Source: an uncultured Flavobacteriales bacterium
GTDB lineage: Bacteria > Bacteroidota > Bacteroidia > Flavobacteriales_G > Salibacteraceae
Reading direction: 5' to 3'
Assembly: GCA_913062955.1 (NCBI GenBank)
Contig: CAJXZP010000010.1
Span: 1 to 64,000 of the forward strand
Length of the DNA stretch: 64,000 nucleotides
Positions 35,328-44,280 of the stretch are shown one piece after another. Position 1 is the first letter of the stretch; each line of letters begins with the position of its first letter. Under the pieces are notes generated by a model. It was not told the origin of the DNA. It worked only from the letters and a program-made list of their open reading frames with translations, and made no database searches. A program made the translations under genes and the position numbers.

Positions 35328-37658
35328 TTACTCTAGAATTATTTTTGAAGAAATACTGTTTTCATCGTTTTCAACCGTTAACACATAAATTCCTCTTGAA
35401 AACGAACTTAGGTCAAAAACCTGCGTCACTTTATTCGGGTTGGGTGCCATTTTTACGTGTATCACTTCCTTACCCGTAACATCTCTTAACGAGTAAATGA
35501 TTCCATTTTCAGCCATTTTCGAACTTACGGTGACCCGTAAATTTCCTTGGGTTGGATTTGGGTAAACAACGAGCCCCTGGACGTCCAGTAACTCATTTAC
35601 GGAAAGAGAACTTATATGCACGTCTTCACTGTATTTACACTGATTAAAATCCTGGGTATACAGGGTATAAGTCCCACTGAAAATTCCGGTAAACAAACTA
35701 TCACTTTGGTAATTGGTATCTACATCTATACTGTACGTAAATGGAGGAGTTCCTCCTGTTGGTGACACAAGGATTGATCCGTTTCCAGAAGAACTCGAAG
35801 AGGGGTGTGTAATAGAATACGTACTGGATACGGCTGCCGGGGAGATGATTTTTATCGAGTCCACTAATACCGAACAACTCCCATCCGATACAAAAATGGG
35901 ATAGTTACCAGAGCTAAGATTATTAAATACAGAATGGGTAACAAAATTGGAACCGTCAATGCTATAAGAATAATTTGTGGATGAGCCATTAACTCCTTGG
36001 ATTTCAATTTTACCAAGCGGAGTACCATCACAATTACTGGAATCAAAAGGAGTGATTAAAGCACTTAAACCAAAGCAAGAGTCACTTATGGAAATATGTG
36101 CGATCCGAGTTCCCCAAGAACTACTTGGGTTATATTCACCCGTGAACCAAAAAGTAGAGTCGTTACTTGGATCAATAGTCATTGCGGCATAATCGCCATA
36201 TCGATTGGCATAATTGGCTGCAGACCCTTCCACCAAACTTTGTTCTGGAATGGTCATTATTCCTAATGGATCGTTGATATTTCGTCCCGTATATCGTAGA
36301 GAGGGAAACATGGTATTACTAGAGACAGAATAAGCCATACATATGGAGCCATTCGCATTTATTTCAATGGCTCCCATCCAACGGCTATCCGATGTGGGGG
36401 AGAACGTACCTTCTTGAAAAAGGTGCCAATCGGTAGTATTCGTTTTTCTAAACTCATACCAACGCATTCCCGCTCTATCTGTCCCATCTACATCAGTAAC
36501 GTGACAAGCAACCATGGCTTCGTATGCTCCAAAGTTTCGATATGCCATTCGATTCATGAATACCTCTCGTAAAGGATCCAGTCGGATACTTGTGTTTTTT
36601 TGTTGAATAGCGGAAAATGCGAAATAGCCATTCAGGTCGGAATCAAACTCTGTTACGGGGATTTGAAAAGGACCCGTAAAGACAGAATTAGTGAGGGAAT
36701 CAAAGTTGGGCTCTAATTGCCAATACTCTACATAGTCATTAAAAGGGTTTGCAATACTTGGGTAATGGGCCTCATCATCTACATGGCGCCAGAAACTAGC
36801 TGTGGTTGGAGTATTTGGAATATTCGTCCCTTCAAAATTTACAGGGGTTAAGGTTTGAAATCCAAATCTGGGTAGTCCACTCACGGATTGACGGATCAAA
36901 CGGGCTGGCGCACCAACTAACATGGAGTCGCGTTCAAAAGCATAGATGGACGGCAGGTTTTCGTTAGCCGTACAATAATAGGCATTGGGCCACACAGCGT
37001 ATTTTGGATAATCAGGAAAATTATCAGCCGCAAAAACATAGGTATGAAAATTTCCGGTAGGGTCGTTGGTTAACGAAATAGCAACCAATAACAAATTTCC
37101 ACTATAAGAAAACTCACTTAATAACCAACGATCGGCCAGTTGATCGTAAATAACAATGGGATCGCCTAAACCAGAATAGCCAGCAAATAGATTATCAAAG
37201 TTGACATTTCCCGTTAATGCATTCCCGTTTTTATCATATATTTTATACAAGGCTCCACCACCACCATTTACCATTTGGATAACATGGTTTGGGCCCGCAG
37301 CTACACAAGGGTCGGGTGGGTTAACGTTTGTATTACCAATACCGTTATAGTTTTCAATAAGGGTACTCGTTGGTGCTTTAAATGCTCTTTTACTAAATCC
37401 TGTTTGTTGCCAAATTGGATCTACCTGGGGATACAGGTTTCGCTCCACCGGACTGGTACGATGACGATCCTGAAAGTTGTTAATTTCATAATATTCATCC
37501 GCAATACCATTTTCATCTTGGTGAACTTCGGTTCCTTGCAAATGGGAAATCCCTAAATAGGTTCCTTGAATGATACTTTGGGTTTCTGATTGGGTTTGTG
37601 AATTCCCAGAAATAACAGAAATGGAGAGCAAAGTACCTCCAATGATTTTTCGTAGCAT
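35328..37658 (-). CDS. large secreted T9SS type A protein with SprB-like repeats
   Basis: A 776-residue protein with a signal peptide (cleavage near SGNSQ). Residues ~100-510 form a propeller-like domain with the landmarks 'NPPDPCVAAGPNHVIQMVNGGGGALYKIYDKNGN', 'DRWLLSEFSY', 'MAYRNFGAYEAMVACHV' and 'SRWMGAIEINANGSICMAYSVSS'. Two SprB-type repeats follow ('SPTGGTPPFTYSID' is the clearest core), then a type A sorting domain ('LVVYPNPTQGNLRV', 'YSLRDVTGKEVI', 'FSRGIYVLTV'). The enzymatic activity is unknown. It is probably released or surface-attached. Confidence 0.85.
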   Translation of the reverse strand: MLRKIIGGTLLSISVISGNSQTQSETQSIIQGTYLGISHLQGTEVHQDENGIADEYYEINNFQDRHRTSPVERNLYPQVDPIWQQTGFSKRAFKAPTSTLIENYNGIGNTNVNPPDPCVAAGPNHVIQMVNGGGGALYKIYDKNGNALTGNVNFDNLFAGYSGLGDPIVIYDQLADRWLLSEFSYSGNLLLVAISLTNDPTGNFHTYVFAADNFPDYPKYAVWPNAYYCTANENLPSIYAFERDSMLVGAPARLIRQSVSGLPRFGFQTLTPVNFEGTNIPNTPTTASFWRHVDDEAHYPSIANPFNDYVEYWQLEPNFDSLTNSVFTGPFQIPVTEFDSDLNGYFAFSAIQQKNTSIRLDPLREVFMNRMAYRNFGAYEAMVACHVTDVDGTDRAGMRWYEFRKTNTTDWHLFQEGTFSPTSDSRWMGAIEINANGSICMAYSVSSNTMFPSLRYTGRNINDPLGIMTIPEQSLVEGSAANYANRYGDYAAMTIDPSNDSTFWFTGEYNPSSSWGTRIAHISISDSCFGLSALITPFDSSNCDGTPLGKIEIQGVNGSSTNYSYSIDGSNFVTHSVFNNLSSGNYPIFVSDGSCSVLVDSIKIISPAAVSSTYSITHPSSSSSGNGSILVSPTGGTPPFTYSIDVDTNYQSDSLFTGIFSGTYTLYTQDFNQCKYSEDVHISSLSVNELLDVQGLVVYPNPTQGNLRVTVSSKMAENGIIYSLRDVTGKEVIHVKMAPNPNKVTQVFDLSSFSRGIYVLTVENDENSISSKIILE

Positions 37659-38024
37659 AAATAAATTTTGGTGGTAAATATACCATGTAAACTAAGGGGG
37701 ATACCCTTTTTTGTTGACAAAATCAAAACGTAGGTATAAAAATGACAAATAGAAGGAAGTGTAAGTTTTAATTCTCCAAAGCTTCTATTTGAGTATCATC
37801 CCGTTTGTTCCTTGAAGAAAGACGAAGTTTTACGTTTTTGAGTTTTATTTCAGGTTCCTTCCGAAAAAAAAAGGATCAAAACTGGATGATTGTCTACCGA
37901 GCACCACCATTTTTTAATTCGGAAAGAAGTCAAGTTTCAATCGTTTTTATGCGCTTAGCTCATCTATAAATGGAAATTCAAAAGCGTTAAAATAACGTAG
38001 CATTCATTCTCAAATGGAGGGGCA
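37659..38024. other. intergenic region 5' of the T9SS gene
   Basis: Apart from the possible coding remnant at 37768-37928, nothing is recognised. There is no clear TAnnTTTG box for the gene starting at 37658. The A/T-rich ggtaaatatacc near 37674 is a short palindrome-like sequence. Confidence 0.4.
37768..37928 (-). pseudogene. possible C-terminal remnant of a decayed gene
   Basis: On the minus strand the frame ending at 37768 encodes ~30 charged residues ('KEPEIKLKNVKLRLSSRNK', then DDTQIEALEN and a stop). Upstream, beyond a nine-base homopolymer (A9 on the plus strand, 37864-37872), a second frame continues plausibly with 'KKWWCSVDNHPVLILFF'. A one- or two-base slip in the homopolymer would join them. 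The source protein is not recognised, and the stretch is short enough to be chance. Confidence 0.3.
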
Positions 38025-38065
38025 TGAAAAAAGCCCTTTATCACTTTTTGGTGATAAAGGGCTTT
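38025..38065 (-). terminator. Rho-independent terminator
   Basis: A 15-bp perfect stem (aaagccctttatcac / gtgataaagggcttt) with a 6-base loop and a minus-strand T run, 25 bases after the TlpA-like gene. Confidence 0.9.
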
Positions 38066-38089
38066 CCTTCTAATTCTATTAAATGTGGC

Positions 38090-39232
38090 TTATTGTATTT
38101 CAGATGCAAATAATTCGGCCAATTTGGCTTCTAATTCATCCCCAGACAATCCTCTAGCAATAATTTTTCCTTGTGGATCAATTAATACGGTGTGAGGGAT
38201 AGAACTTACCCCATATAACTTAGCCGCTGCGTTATTCCAGAATCCTAAATCAGAGACATGGTTCCACGTTAAATTGTCTTTTGCTATGGCGGCTAACCAC
38301 TTGTCTTTATCTCTATCCAAGGATACTCCCAAAACATCGTAACCTTTTGGGTGGTACTCGTTATATAATTCAACCATATGTGGGTTTTCCATTCTACATG
38401 GTCCACACCATGAAGCCCAAAAATCAATTAATAGGTAATTACCAAATTGAGATGAAAGCGTCACCGGATTTCCGTCCGTGTCGTTCATTGTGAATTCCGG
38501 GGCTATTTGACCTACGGCACTATTCTCAAGAATAGCTAATTTGTTACTCAGGGTAGCATACATCTGAGAGTTGTTAACCTCCGGTGCCATACCATCAAAC
38601 ATTTCACGCAATTCTTCCGTACTCAATTGGTAAGAAAGAGGATTAATCATATAAAACTGAGCGACATAACTTTTTGGGTTTGCTTGTACCCAACCCTTTA
38701 ACCATTTGTCTTTAAGTTTTTCATATAAATGATACTCTGATTCAATCGAACTCATAGCTGCAGTATCATCAGTACCCTCGGCTGCGTTGTATTTTTCAAT
38801 TAAGTTTTCCATGGTACTAGAAAATACAGTCATGCTATCTTGAATAGCTAAGTATTCGGAATGAGCAGGTGAGCCAGTAACGGTTTCCTCTCCGGGTTTT
38901 TCAAAATTTCCGGTAATTGTAATAGTGCTATTATCCGCCATTAATCGCACGGAATAATTTCGTTTTCGGTCACCAACGGCTAGGTAATTTGCCCCTTCAA
39001 TTTGTCCTTCAAAATGGAATTTTCCGCTATCCCCTTTTACAGAATCTTTCAATTCCCAGCCATCTTGAGCTAGCTCATACAAAAAGGCAGAGTCCATTGA
39101 AGTATTGGATATATGCATATCAATAACGTATCCAGGAGCTTCAGGAGTTTGGGGTGTACTGGAATCAGAACACGATGTCGCAAAAGTGCCTAATAGAATA
39201 GAGGCCGATATAGCCAATAACGAATTTCTCAT
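38090..39232 (-). CDS. TlpA-like thiol-disulfide oxidoreductase lipoprotein with DUF4369-like domain
   Basis: A 380-residue lipoprotein (lipobox FATSC, C21). The N-terminal ~120 mature residues resemble DUF4369 ('DSAFLYELAQDGWELKDSVKGDSGKFHFEG'), commonly fused to thioredoxins in this phylum. A helical spacer follows. The C-terminal AhpC-TSA/Redoxin domain begins at 'GQIAPEFTMNDTDGNPVTLSSQFG' and has the redox-active pair in 'FWASWCGPCRMENPHM' plus 'VSSIPHTVLIDPQG' with the cis-proline. It probably reduces disulfides in the periplasm or at the outer membrane, for example in cytochrome maturation. The partner is unknown. Confidence 0.88.
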   Translation of the reverse strand: MRNSLLAISASILLGTFATSCSDSSTPQTPEAPGYVIDMHISNTSMDSAFLYELAQDGWELKDSVKGDSGKFHFEGQIEGANYLAVGDRKRNYSVRLMADNSTITITGNFEKPGEETVTGSPAHSEYLAIQDSMTVFSSTMENLIEKYNAAEGTDDTAAMSSIESEYHLYEKLKDKWLKGWVQANPKSYVAQFYMINPLSYQLSTEELREMFDGMAPEVNNSQMYATLSNKLAILENSAVGQIAPEFTMNDTDGNPVTLSSQFGNYLLIDFWASWCGPCRMENPHMVELYNEYHPKGYDVLGVSLDRDKDKWLAAIAKDNLTWNHVSDLGFWNNAAAKLYGVSSIPHTVLIDPQGKIIARGLSGDELEAKLAELFASEIQ

Positions 39233-39317
39233 AAATATTAGTTTGGGGTAAAAATAAGAATTGAATCAAGAAGTGGAAGGGAAGAGATGAAAAATTAAAA
39301 AGGAAGGGGGGTAGAAA

Positions 39318-39542
39318 TTAAAATGACCAGTTAAAATAACTGGCCAATCCTAACCAAACAGCTATCCAGATAAGACCTTTAATTAAAAAGAATGCAAAGC
39401 CCATCCAACCGATACGTTGTAGCCACAAAATTATTTTTTGATTGGTTTCTTTCAATTTCTCAAGACTTTTGTCGTTGATGAATAAAAAACCAGAAGTGGA
39501 TAAGGAATCCACTCCTGCTTTCTGTTTTGTTAATCTACCCAT
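39318..39542 (-). CDS. small single-pass membrane protein
   Basis: A 74-residue protein. The N-terminal half is polar ('LEKLKETNQKIILWLQ'). One hydrophobic segment at about 48-69 ('WMGFAFFLIKGLIWIAVWLGL') would span the membrane. Its start overlaps the end of the PD40 lipoprotein gene by 13 bases, which supports real, coupled translation. I do not recognise the family. Confidence 0.6.
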   Translation of the reverse strand: MGRLTKQKAGVDSLSTSGFLFINDKSLEKLKETNQKIILWLQRIGWMGFAFFLIKGLIWIAVWLGLASYFNWSF

Positions 39543-40648
39543 TCAGCAATGAATAAGTTTGTTTCATGTGTTCCTCCGTTATTTCTATTGGAAGAGAAGG
39601 CAACAAATTTACCATTGTTTGAGAATACTGGAAATGAATCAAAAACGCCATCATGAGAAACTTTTTCTAATCCGGTACCATCTGTATTAATTAAATAAAG
39701 ATTGAAAGGAAACCCTTTTTCACTTTCGTAATTTGAACTAAATAAGATTTTCTTCCCGCTTGGATGAAAGAATGGAGCCCAATTAGCCCCGCCCAATTCG
39801 GTTAATTGTCTGAGGTTGCTTCCATCTGCATTACAGATATATAACTCCATGTCTGTTGGGGTTACCATACCTTGATTTAGCAATTCCATGTATTCATCTT
39901 TTTCTTTGGTTGTTTTTGGTCTAGATGATCTAAATATTAACTGGGAACCATCTGGCGAAAAGAATGCGCCACCATCGTAACCCAATTCGTGTGTTATTTG
40001 TTTGAGATCACTCCCATCAATATTCATGGTAAATAATTCCAAATCACCTGTTCTTAAGGAAGTGAAAACAATTTTATCCCCTTTTGGAGATACCGTTGCT
40101 TCTGCATCATATCCCTCAAAATCGGTTAACTGTTTTAGAATATTCCCATTTAAATCGGCTATAAAAATGTCAAACGAAGAATAGATAGGCCAAATATATT
40201 TTCCATCGGCTCTTTTTTCAGGAACAGGAGGACAATTTTCATTATTTAAATGAGTGGAGGCATATAGAATAGTTGAATCCCCAGGTAAAAAGTAAGAACA
40301 GGTAGTTCTTCCTAATCCTGTACTGACCATTTTGGGAGTATTATTTATTAAATCTTCCTGGTACCAATCGGCAACAAAAATTTGATCACATTCGGCTCCC
40401 CATTTGTCATATTTGGCTTGAAAAACCAATTTGGAATCGTCAAAACTCCAATATGCTTCCGCAATATCACCTCCAGCGGTTAATTGATGTATGTTTTTAA
40501 AGTGGGTTTCCTCTGGGTAGTGAACTTCACTTTTTTTAGTAGCTCCCGAATCTCCGTCCGTATGTTCGGCAGAGTCAGAATTTGCAGATTCACCGCAAGA
40601 AGAAAGTACCAAGGCGGGTACGATTAAAGAAAGAAAAAAATTTTTCAT
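39530..40648 (-). CDS. PD40/TolB-like beta-propeller lipoprotein
   Basis: A 372-residue lipoprotein (lipobox VLSSC, C18) with an acidic serine-rich linker. The body has WD40-like PD40 repeats, seen as 'SFDDSKLVFQA', 'VSPKGDKIVFTSLRTGDLELFTMNIDG', 'FFSPDGSQLIFRSSRP', 'FFHPSGKKILFSSNYE' and 'FSNNGKFVAFSSNRN'. This is a TolB-type six-bladed propeller used for protein or peptide binding at the envelope. It has its own TAnnTTTG promoter and is coupled to the small membrane protein downstream. The ligand is not known. Confidence 0.85.
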   Translation of the reverse strand: MKNFFLSLIVPALVLSSCGESANSDSAEHTDGDSGATKKSEVHYPEETHFKNIHQLTAGGDIAEAYWSFDDSKLVFQAKYDKWGAECDQIFVADWYQEDLINNTPKMVSTGLGRTTCSYFLPGDSTILYASTHLNNENCPPVPEKRADGKYIWPIYSSFDIFIADLNGNILKQLTDFEGYDAEATVSPKGDKIVFTSLRTGDLELFTMNIDGSDLKQITHELGYDGGAFFSPDGSQLIFRSSRPKTTKEKDEYMELLNQGMVTPTDMELYICNADGSNLRQLTELGGANWAPFFHPSGKKILFSSNYESEKGFPFNLYLINTDGTGLEKVSHDGVFDSFPVFSNNGKFVAFSSNRNNGGTHETNLFIAEWVD

Positions 40649-40670
40649 CCGATTGAATTTTTTGAGGCTG

Positions 40671-40678
40671 CAAAAATA
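40671..40678 (-). promoter_or_regulatory. -7 promoter element of the PD40 lipoprotein
   Basis: The minus strand reads tatttttg, an exact TAnnTTTG, 22 bases before the ATG. Confidence 0.55.
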
Positions 40679-40783
40679 ACATTTCCGAGGCGTACATAAA
40701 CATCCCTTAAGCTAGATTTATTTTCGTGACATTAATCTGACAAAAGACATGATTTAGCTTCTTTTCTTGGACGTGGTCTTGTT

Positions 40784-40791
40784 TAAATTCG
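40784..40791 (+). promoter_or_regulatory. possible -7 element (TAnnTTCG variant) of the M28 peptidase
   Basis: taaattcg differs in one position from TAnnTTTG and ends 23 bases before the ATG at 40815. Confidence 0.35.
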
Positions 40792-40814
40792 CAGCTTCAA
40801 ACTACAAATAATAC

Positions 40815-42053
40815 ATGAATAAAATGAAAAATTATTTAGCTTTATTGGGTTTCTTGGTAACCCTTACTGTGGGTTATGGCCAGGATCCTAAATCGGATAT
40901 GTCGGATGTAGTCAAATATTTGGCGAGTGATAAATTAGAAGGTCGTGAAACGGGTACTAAAGCCGAGAAAGCCGCGGCTAAATATTTGGTAAAACAATTT
41001 AAGAAAATAGGGTTAGCTCCCAAAGGTGAAAAAGGGTTTTACCAAGATTTTACCTATACTCCAAAAGCGAATCCACATGGTTCGGCCGAGGATCAAGCCA
41101 AAGTGATGGATCCAATTACGGGGAGAAATGTCATTGGATATATTGACAATGATGCGGATTACACGATTATTATTGGGGCCCATTACGATCATTTGGGGTA
41201 CGGACACGAGGGTTCTCGTCATACGGGGGAAAAGGAAATTCATAACGGAGCTGATGACAATGCAAGTGGGGTAGCCATGATTTTGGAATTGGCGAAATAC
41301 CTAAAAGAGAACAATCCCAAACATAACTATGTGATTTTAGCCTTTTCGGGTGAAGAGAAAGGACTATGGGGATCTAACTATTTTATGAAGAACCCAACAA
41401 TTGATACATCGAAAATTTCGTATATGATCAATTTTGATATGGTAGGAAGATTATCTGCTTCGTACAAATTGGCGATTTATGGTACCGGAACGTCTCCCGT
41501 ATTTGATGAGGTATTGAAGAAAGCCAATGATCCCGTTAAGTTTCATTTGGTTAAGAAGGAATCGGGTGTAGGTCCTTCAGATCATACTTCGTTTTACTTG
41601 AAAGGATATCCAGTCCTCCATTTTTTTACAGGGCAACATGAAGATTACCACAAGCCAACGGATGATTTTGAAAAAATCAATTTTGAGGGAATGGTATCTA
41701 TTTTGGAATTTGTAGAGAACGTTATGAATCAATTGGAAGGAAATGGGAAATTGGAATTCCGTAAAACCAAAGATGCAGATTCAAAAAAAGCACCTAAATA
41801 CTCCGTAACTTTAGGGGTTGTACCGGATTATTTGTACGATGGAGTAGGTATGCGTATTGACGGTACAAGTCCGGATAGACCGGCAGAAATTGCGGGAATT
41901 AAAACCGGTGATGTGGTGATCAAAATGGGCAATATTGAGGTGCCAGATATGATGGGGTACATGAAGGCCTTAGGACAGTTTGAAAAAGGGCAAGAAACAG
42001 ATGTAATCGTGGTTAGGGATGGAAAAAAACTAACACTTCAAGTGACTTTCTAG
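40815..42053 (+). CDS. exported M28 family aminopeptidase with C-terminal PDZ domain
   Basis: A 412-residue protein with a signal peptide (cleavage near VGYGQ; the second methionine, 40824, is an alternative start). The di-zinc site is complete: 'GAHYDHLG' (His), 'NGADDNASG' (bridging Asp), 'FSGEEKGLWGS' (catalytic and metal Glu), 'NFDMVGR' (Asp) and 'QHEDYHKPTDD' (His). The last ~90 residues form a PDZ domain ('GMRIDGTSPDRPAEIAGIKTGDVVIKMG'). It probably trims peptides in the periplasm or outside the cell. It is transcribed alone, with a terminator following. Confidence 0.92.
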   Translation: MNKMKNYLALLGFLVTLTVGYGQDPKSDMSDVVKYLASDKLEGRETGTKAEKAAAKYLVKQFKKIGLAPKGEKGFYQDFTYTPKANPHGSAEDQAKVMDPITGRNVIGYIDNDADYTIIIGAHYDHLGYGHEGSRHTGEKEIHNGADDNASGVAMILELAKYLKENNPKHNYVILAFSGEEKGLWGSNYFMKNPTIDTSKISYMINFDMVGRLSASYKLAIYGTGTSPVFDEVLKKANDPVKFHLVKKESGVGPSDHTSFYLKGYPVLHFFTGQHEDYHKPTDDFEKINFEGMVSILEFVENVMNQLEGNGKLEFRKTKDADSKKAPKYSVTLGVVPDYLYDGVGMRIDGTSPDRPAEIAGIKTGDVVIKMGNIEVPDMMGYMKALGQFEKGQETDVIVVRDGKKLTLQVTF

Positions 42054-42077
42054 AAAAAAAATATTCAGATAGTTGGC

Positions 42078-42110
42078 AGCCCTGTTCACGTGAGTTGGCA
42101 GGGCTTTTTT
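42078..42110 (+). terminator. Rho-independent terminator
   Basis: Stem agccctg / cagggct around a 14-base loop that itself contains the palindrome tcacgtga, followed by six T. Confidence 0.75.
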
Positions 42111-42262
42111 GTTTCATTTGCTACCTTTTTAACATCTCCAATACTACTTTTCGCGAATAGGAATTTAAAGAGATCATTAAACGATCCTATTCCTTCTTGG
42201 GGGCTAAAACGTTAAGGTAATGGTTTTTTAGCTCGTCCCAAATGGTCAGGGTACGGTTAGGA

Positions 42263-44275
42263 TTAGTTCATTTTTGTAATCTCCTTTTTGAAATTTGATG
42301 AAATGGATTGAACAATTTTTTCGAGTTCTAAAATGTAACCTTTTAGTAGCTTCGGTTGGGGCTGTTTTGATTTAAACTTTTCAATAGATAGACATAATTC
42401 TTCGCCTTTAGTTATTCCTAGAATTCCAAAACTTGGTTTGATTTTATGGGTTAACTCAAATAATGGCTTCCATTCTTTTTTCTGTAGATGGAATTTCATC
42501 CGTTCAATATCACTTGGCGTTTTATCATTGAATAATTCTAACATCTTGATGATTAACTCTGTATTTCCGTTGGTTATAGATTTTACCTGTTTTAGCGAAT
42601 AGCTTACTTTAACCTTTTGGATGGGTTGGTTTACTGAAATTAATTGTTCTAGATTTAAAATTTCACCAATTTTGGTGTGTAAATCAATGGGTTCGAAGGG
42701 CTTGGTTATATACCCATTCATACCCACCTTATAACAGTTATTAATGTCTTCTTGAACCGTATTGGCGGATAATCCAATAATTGGAGTTTTACTCTTAAGA
42801 TCAGTTCTAATTTCTTGGGTTGCATCGAGTCCGTTTAAAACAGGCATCTGCATATCCATTAAAATAATGTCAAAATTTTCACTTTGTACTTTTTCCACTG
42901 CCTCCCTTCCATTAACTGCAATACTAACGACCGCTTTTTTTTGAGTTAATATTGTTTCTGCATAAAACCGGTTAATGGCATTGTCTTCCACCAGTAATAT
43001 TTTTACGGCTTTAAAATTGTAATCTATTGATTTTGGATCCTTCTTTTTAGTTTCTACTTCATTTGATTTTTTAAGTTTCAATTCAAAATAAAAACGAGTT
43101 CCTTTTCCTTCTTCTGTTTCTACATTAATTTTAGAATTGTAATTAGATACAATTTCTTGCGCAATAGTTAATCCAAGACCCGTACCGCCAAATTCTCTAG
43201 TAATTCCTTCATCCTCCTGCGTATACCCTTGGAATATTCTTTCTAACTTATCCTTTTTAATTCCCTTTCCGGAATCTGTAACTGAAACCTCAATTTTTTG
43301 ATAATTGGAATCTTCAGATTTTAACGCCACCCGAATTTCTACCGTTCCGGTTTCGGTAAACTTAATGGCATTGTTTACCAAGTTAATTATGACCTGTGAA
43401 ATTCGAAGTGGATCGCCAATACAATTAAAAATGTCTTCAGATACGAAATAAGATAATTCAAGATTTTTGTCTCGGGCCTGATATTTAAAACTGTGATAAA
43501 TATCTTCAATTATTTTGCGAATACTAAAGCTGATTTTTTCGAGTGAAAACTGATCACTTTTCAATTTTGAAAAATCAAGAATGTCATTTATTATTTGCAG
43601 TAAGGAATTGGAAGAAAATGCAACTGCTCTTAAATATTTTCGCTGCTCCGTATTTAATTCGGTGCCCTGAAGTAATTCTCCCATACCAATAATGGCATTT
43701 AAGGGGGTTCTTAATTCATGACTCATTTTTGCAAAAAAGGATTGTTGGTTTTGCTTTGCTTGTTTTGTTTCGGCTAAGGAAATTTCTAATTGATCCTTAT
43801 ATACTCGTAGTTTTTCGGCAATTCTTTTGGAATCGTTGAGAGATGACAGCTGCATCTGTAGGGTAAACAGAAACTGACTAATATTATCAAAAACGGCAAA
43901 ATCTCCGAGGGTTAAATCATAGCATTTTAGTTCTTCAAATGAATTGATTAATGGGCTTCCCAAAAAACAGAGTAAATTATACTTTTCATCATGAAATATT
44001 TGACCTCTAAATTTGTGTTTATGGTTCTGGATCGAGGTAAGAATAAATAAGGCGTTTTTTTGCCTTATGATATCCTTAAAACTGAATAAGTTAAAAGGCC
44101 TTTCAATGGAAAGTACAGATAAAAAATCGTCTCCCTTTGAAATGATTTTTAATTTGACCTGTGACCTACCCAAATTAACCACTTTCATGTTCTTATCTAC
44201 TAGAACATAAAATGGAAAAAGATCATTCATAAATGAATGATTTTCCAAAGGAGATATACTTATGTTGTTATCCAA
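42263..44275 (-). CDS. HNOBA-type hybrid sensor histidine kinase (HisKA-HATPase-REC-HPt)
   Basis: A 670-residue soluble kinase with no transmembrane segment. Residues ~15-140 begin 'FMNDLFPFYVLVDKNMKVVNLGRS', the pattern of HNOBA (haem-NO-binding-associated) domains, followed by a coiled coil (~145-178). HisKA has H186 in 'FAKMSHELRTPLNAIIGMGELL'. HATPase_c has N-box 'NLVNNAIKF', 'DSGKGI' and 'GGTGLGL'. The receiver (~424-540) has D474 in 'IILMDMQMPVLNG' and the conserved Lys in 'ITKPFEP'. A C-terminal HPt helix has H610 in 'FELTHKIKPSFGILG'. The full phosphorelay His-Asp-His is thus present. It is 5 bases downstream of the H-NOX gene, its probable sensor subunit. No output regulator is adjacent. 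Confidence 0.92.
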   Translation of the reverse strand: MDNNISISPLENHSFMNDLFPFYVLVDKNMKVVNLGRSQVKLKIISKGDDFLSVLSIERPFNLFSFKDIIRQKNALFILTSIQNHKHKFRGQIFHDEKYNLLCFLGSPLINSFEELKCYDLTLGDFAVFDNISQFLFTLQMQLSSLNDSKRIAEKLRVYKDQLEISLAETKQAKQNQQSFFAKMSHELRTPLNAIIGMGELLQGTELNTEQRKYLRAVAFSSNSLLQIINDILDFSKLKSDQFSLEKISFSIRKIIEDIYHSFKYQARDKNLELSYFVSEDIFNCIGDPLRISQVIINLVNNAIKFTETGTVEIRVALKSEDSNYQKIEVSVTDSGKGIKKDKLERIFQGYTQEDEGITREFGGTGLGLTIAQEIVSNYNSKINVETEEGKGTRFYFELKLKKSNEVETKKKDPKSIDYNFKAVKILLVEDNAINRFYAETILTQKKAVVSIAVNGREAVEKVQSENFDIILMDMQMPVLNGLDATQEIRTDLKSKTPIIGLSANTVQEDINNCYKVGMNGYITKPFEPIDLHTKIGEILNLEQLISVNQPIQKVKVSYSLKQVKSITNGNTELIIKMLELFNDKTPSDIERMKFHLQKKEWKPLFELTHKIKPSFGILGITKGEELCLSIEKFKSKQPQPKLLKGYILELEKIVQSISSNFKKEITKMN

Positions 44276-44280
44276 ATATT

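Noticed and set aside
42155-42192. 8-bp inverted repeat (gaatagga / tcctattc) downstream of the M28 peptidase
   Set aside because: Long spacer and no T run; it lies after a clear terminator, so no role can be argued.
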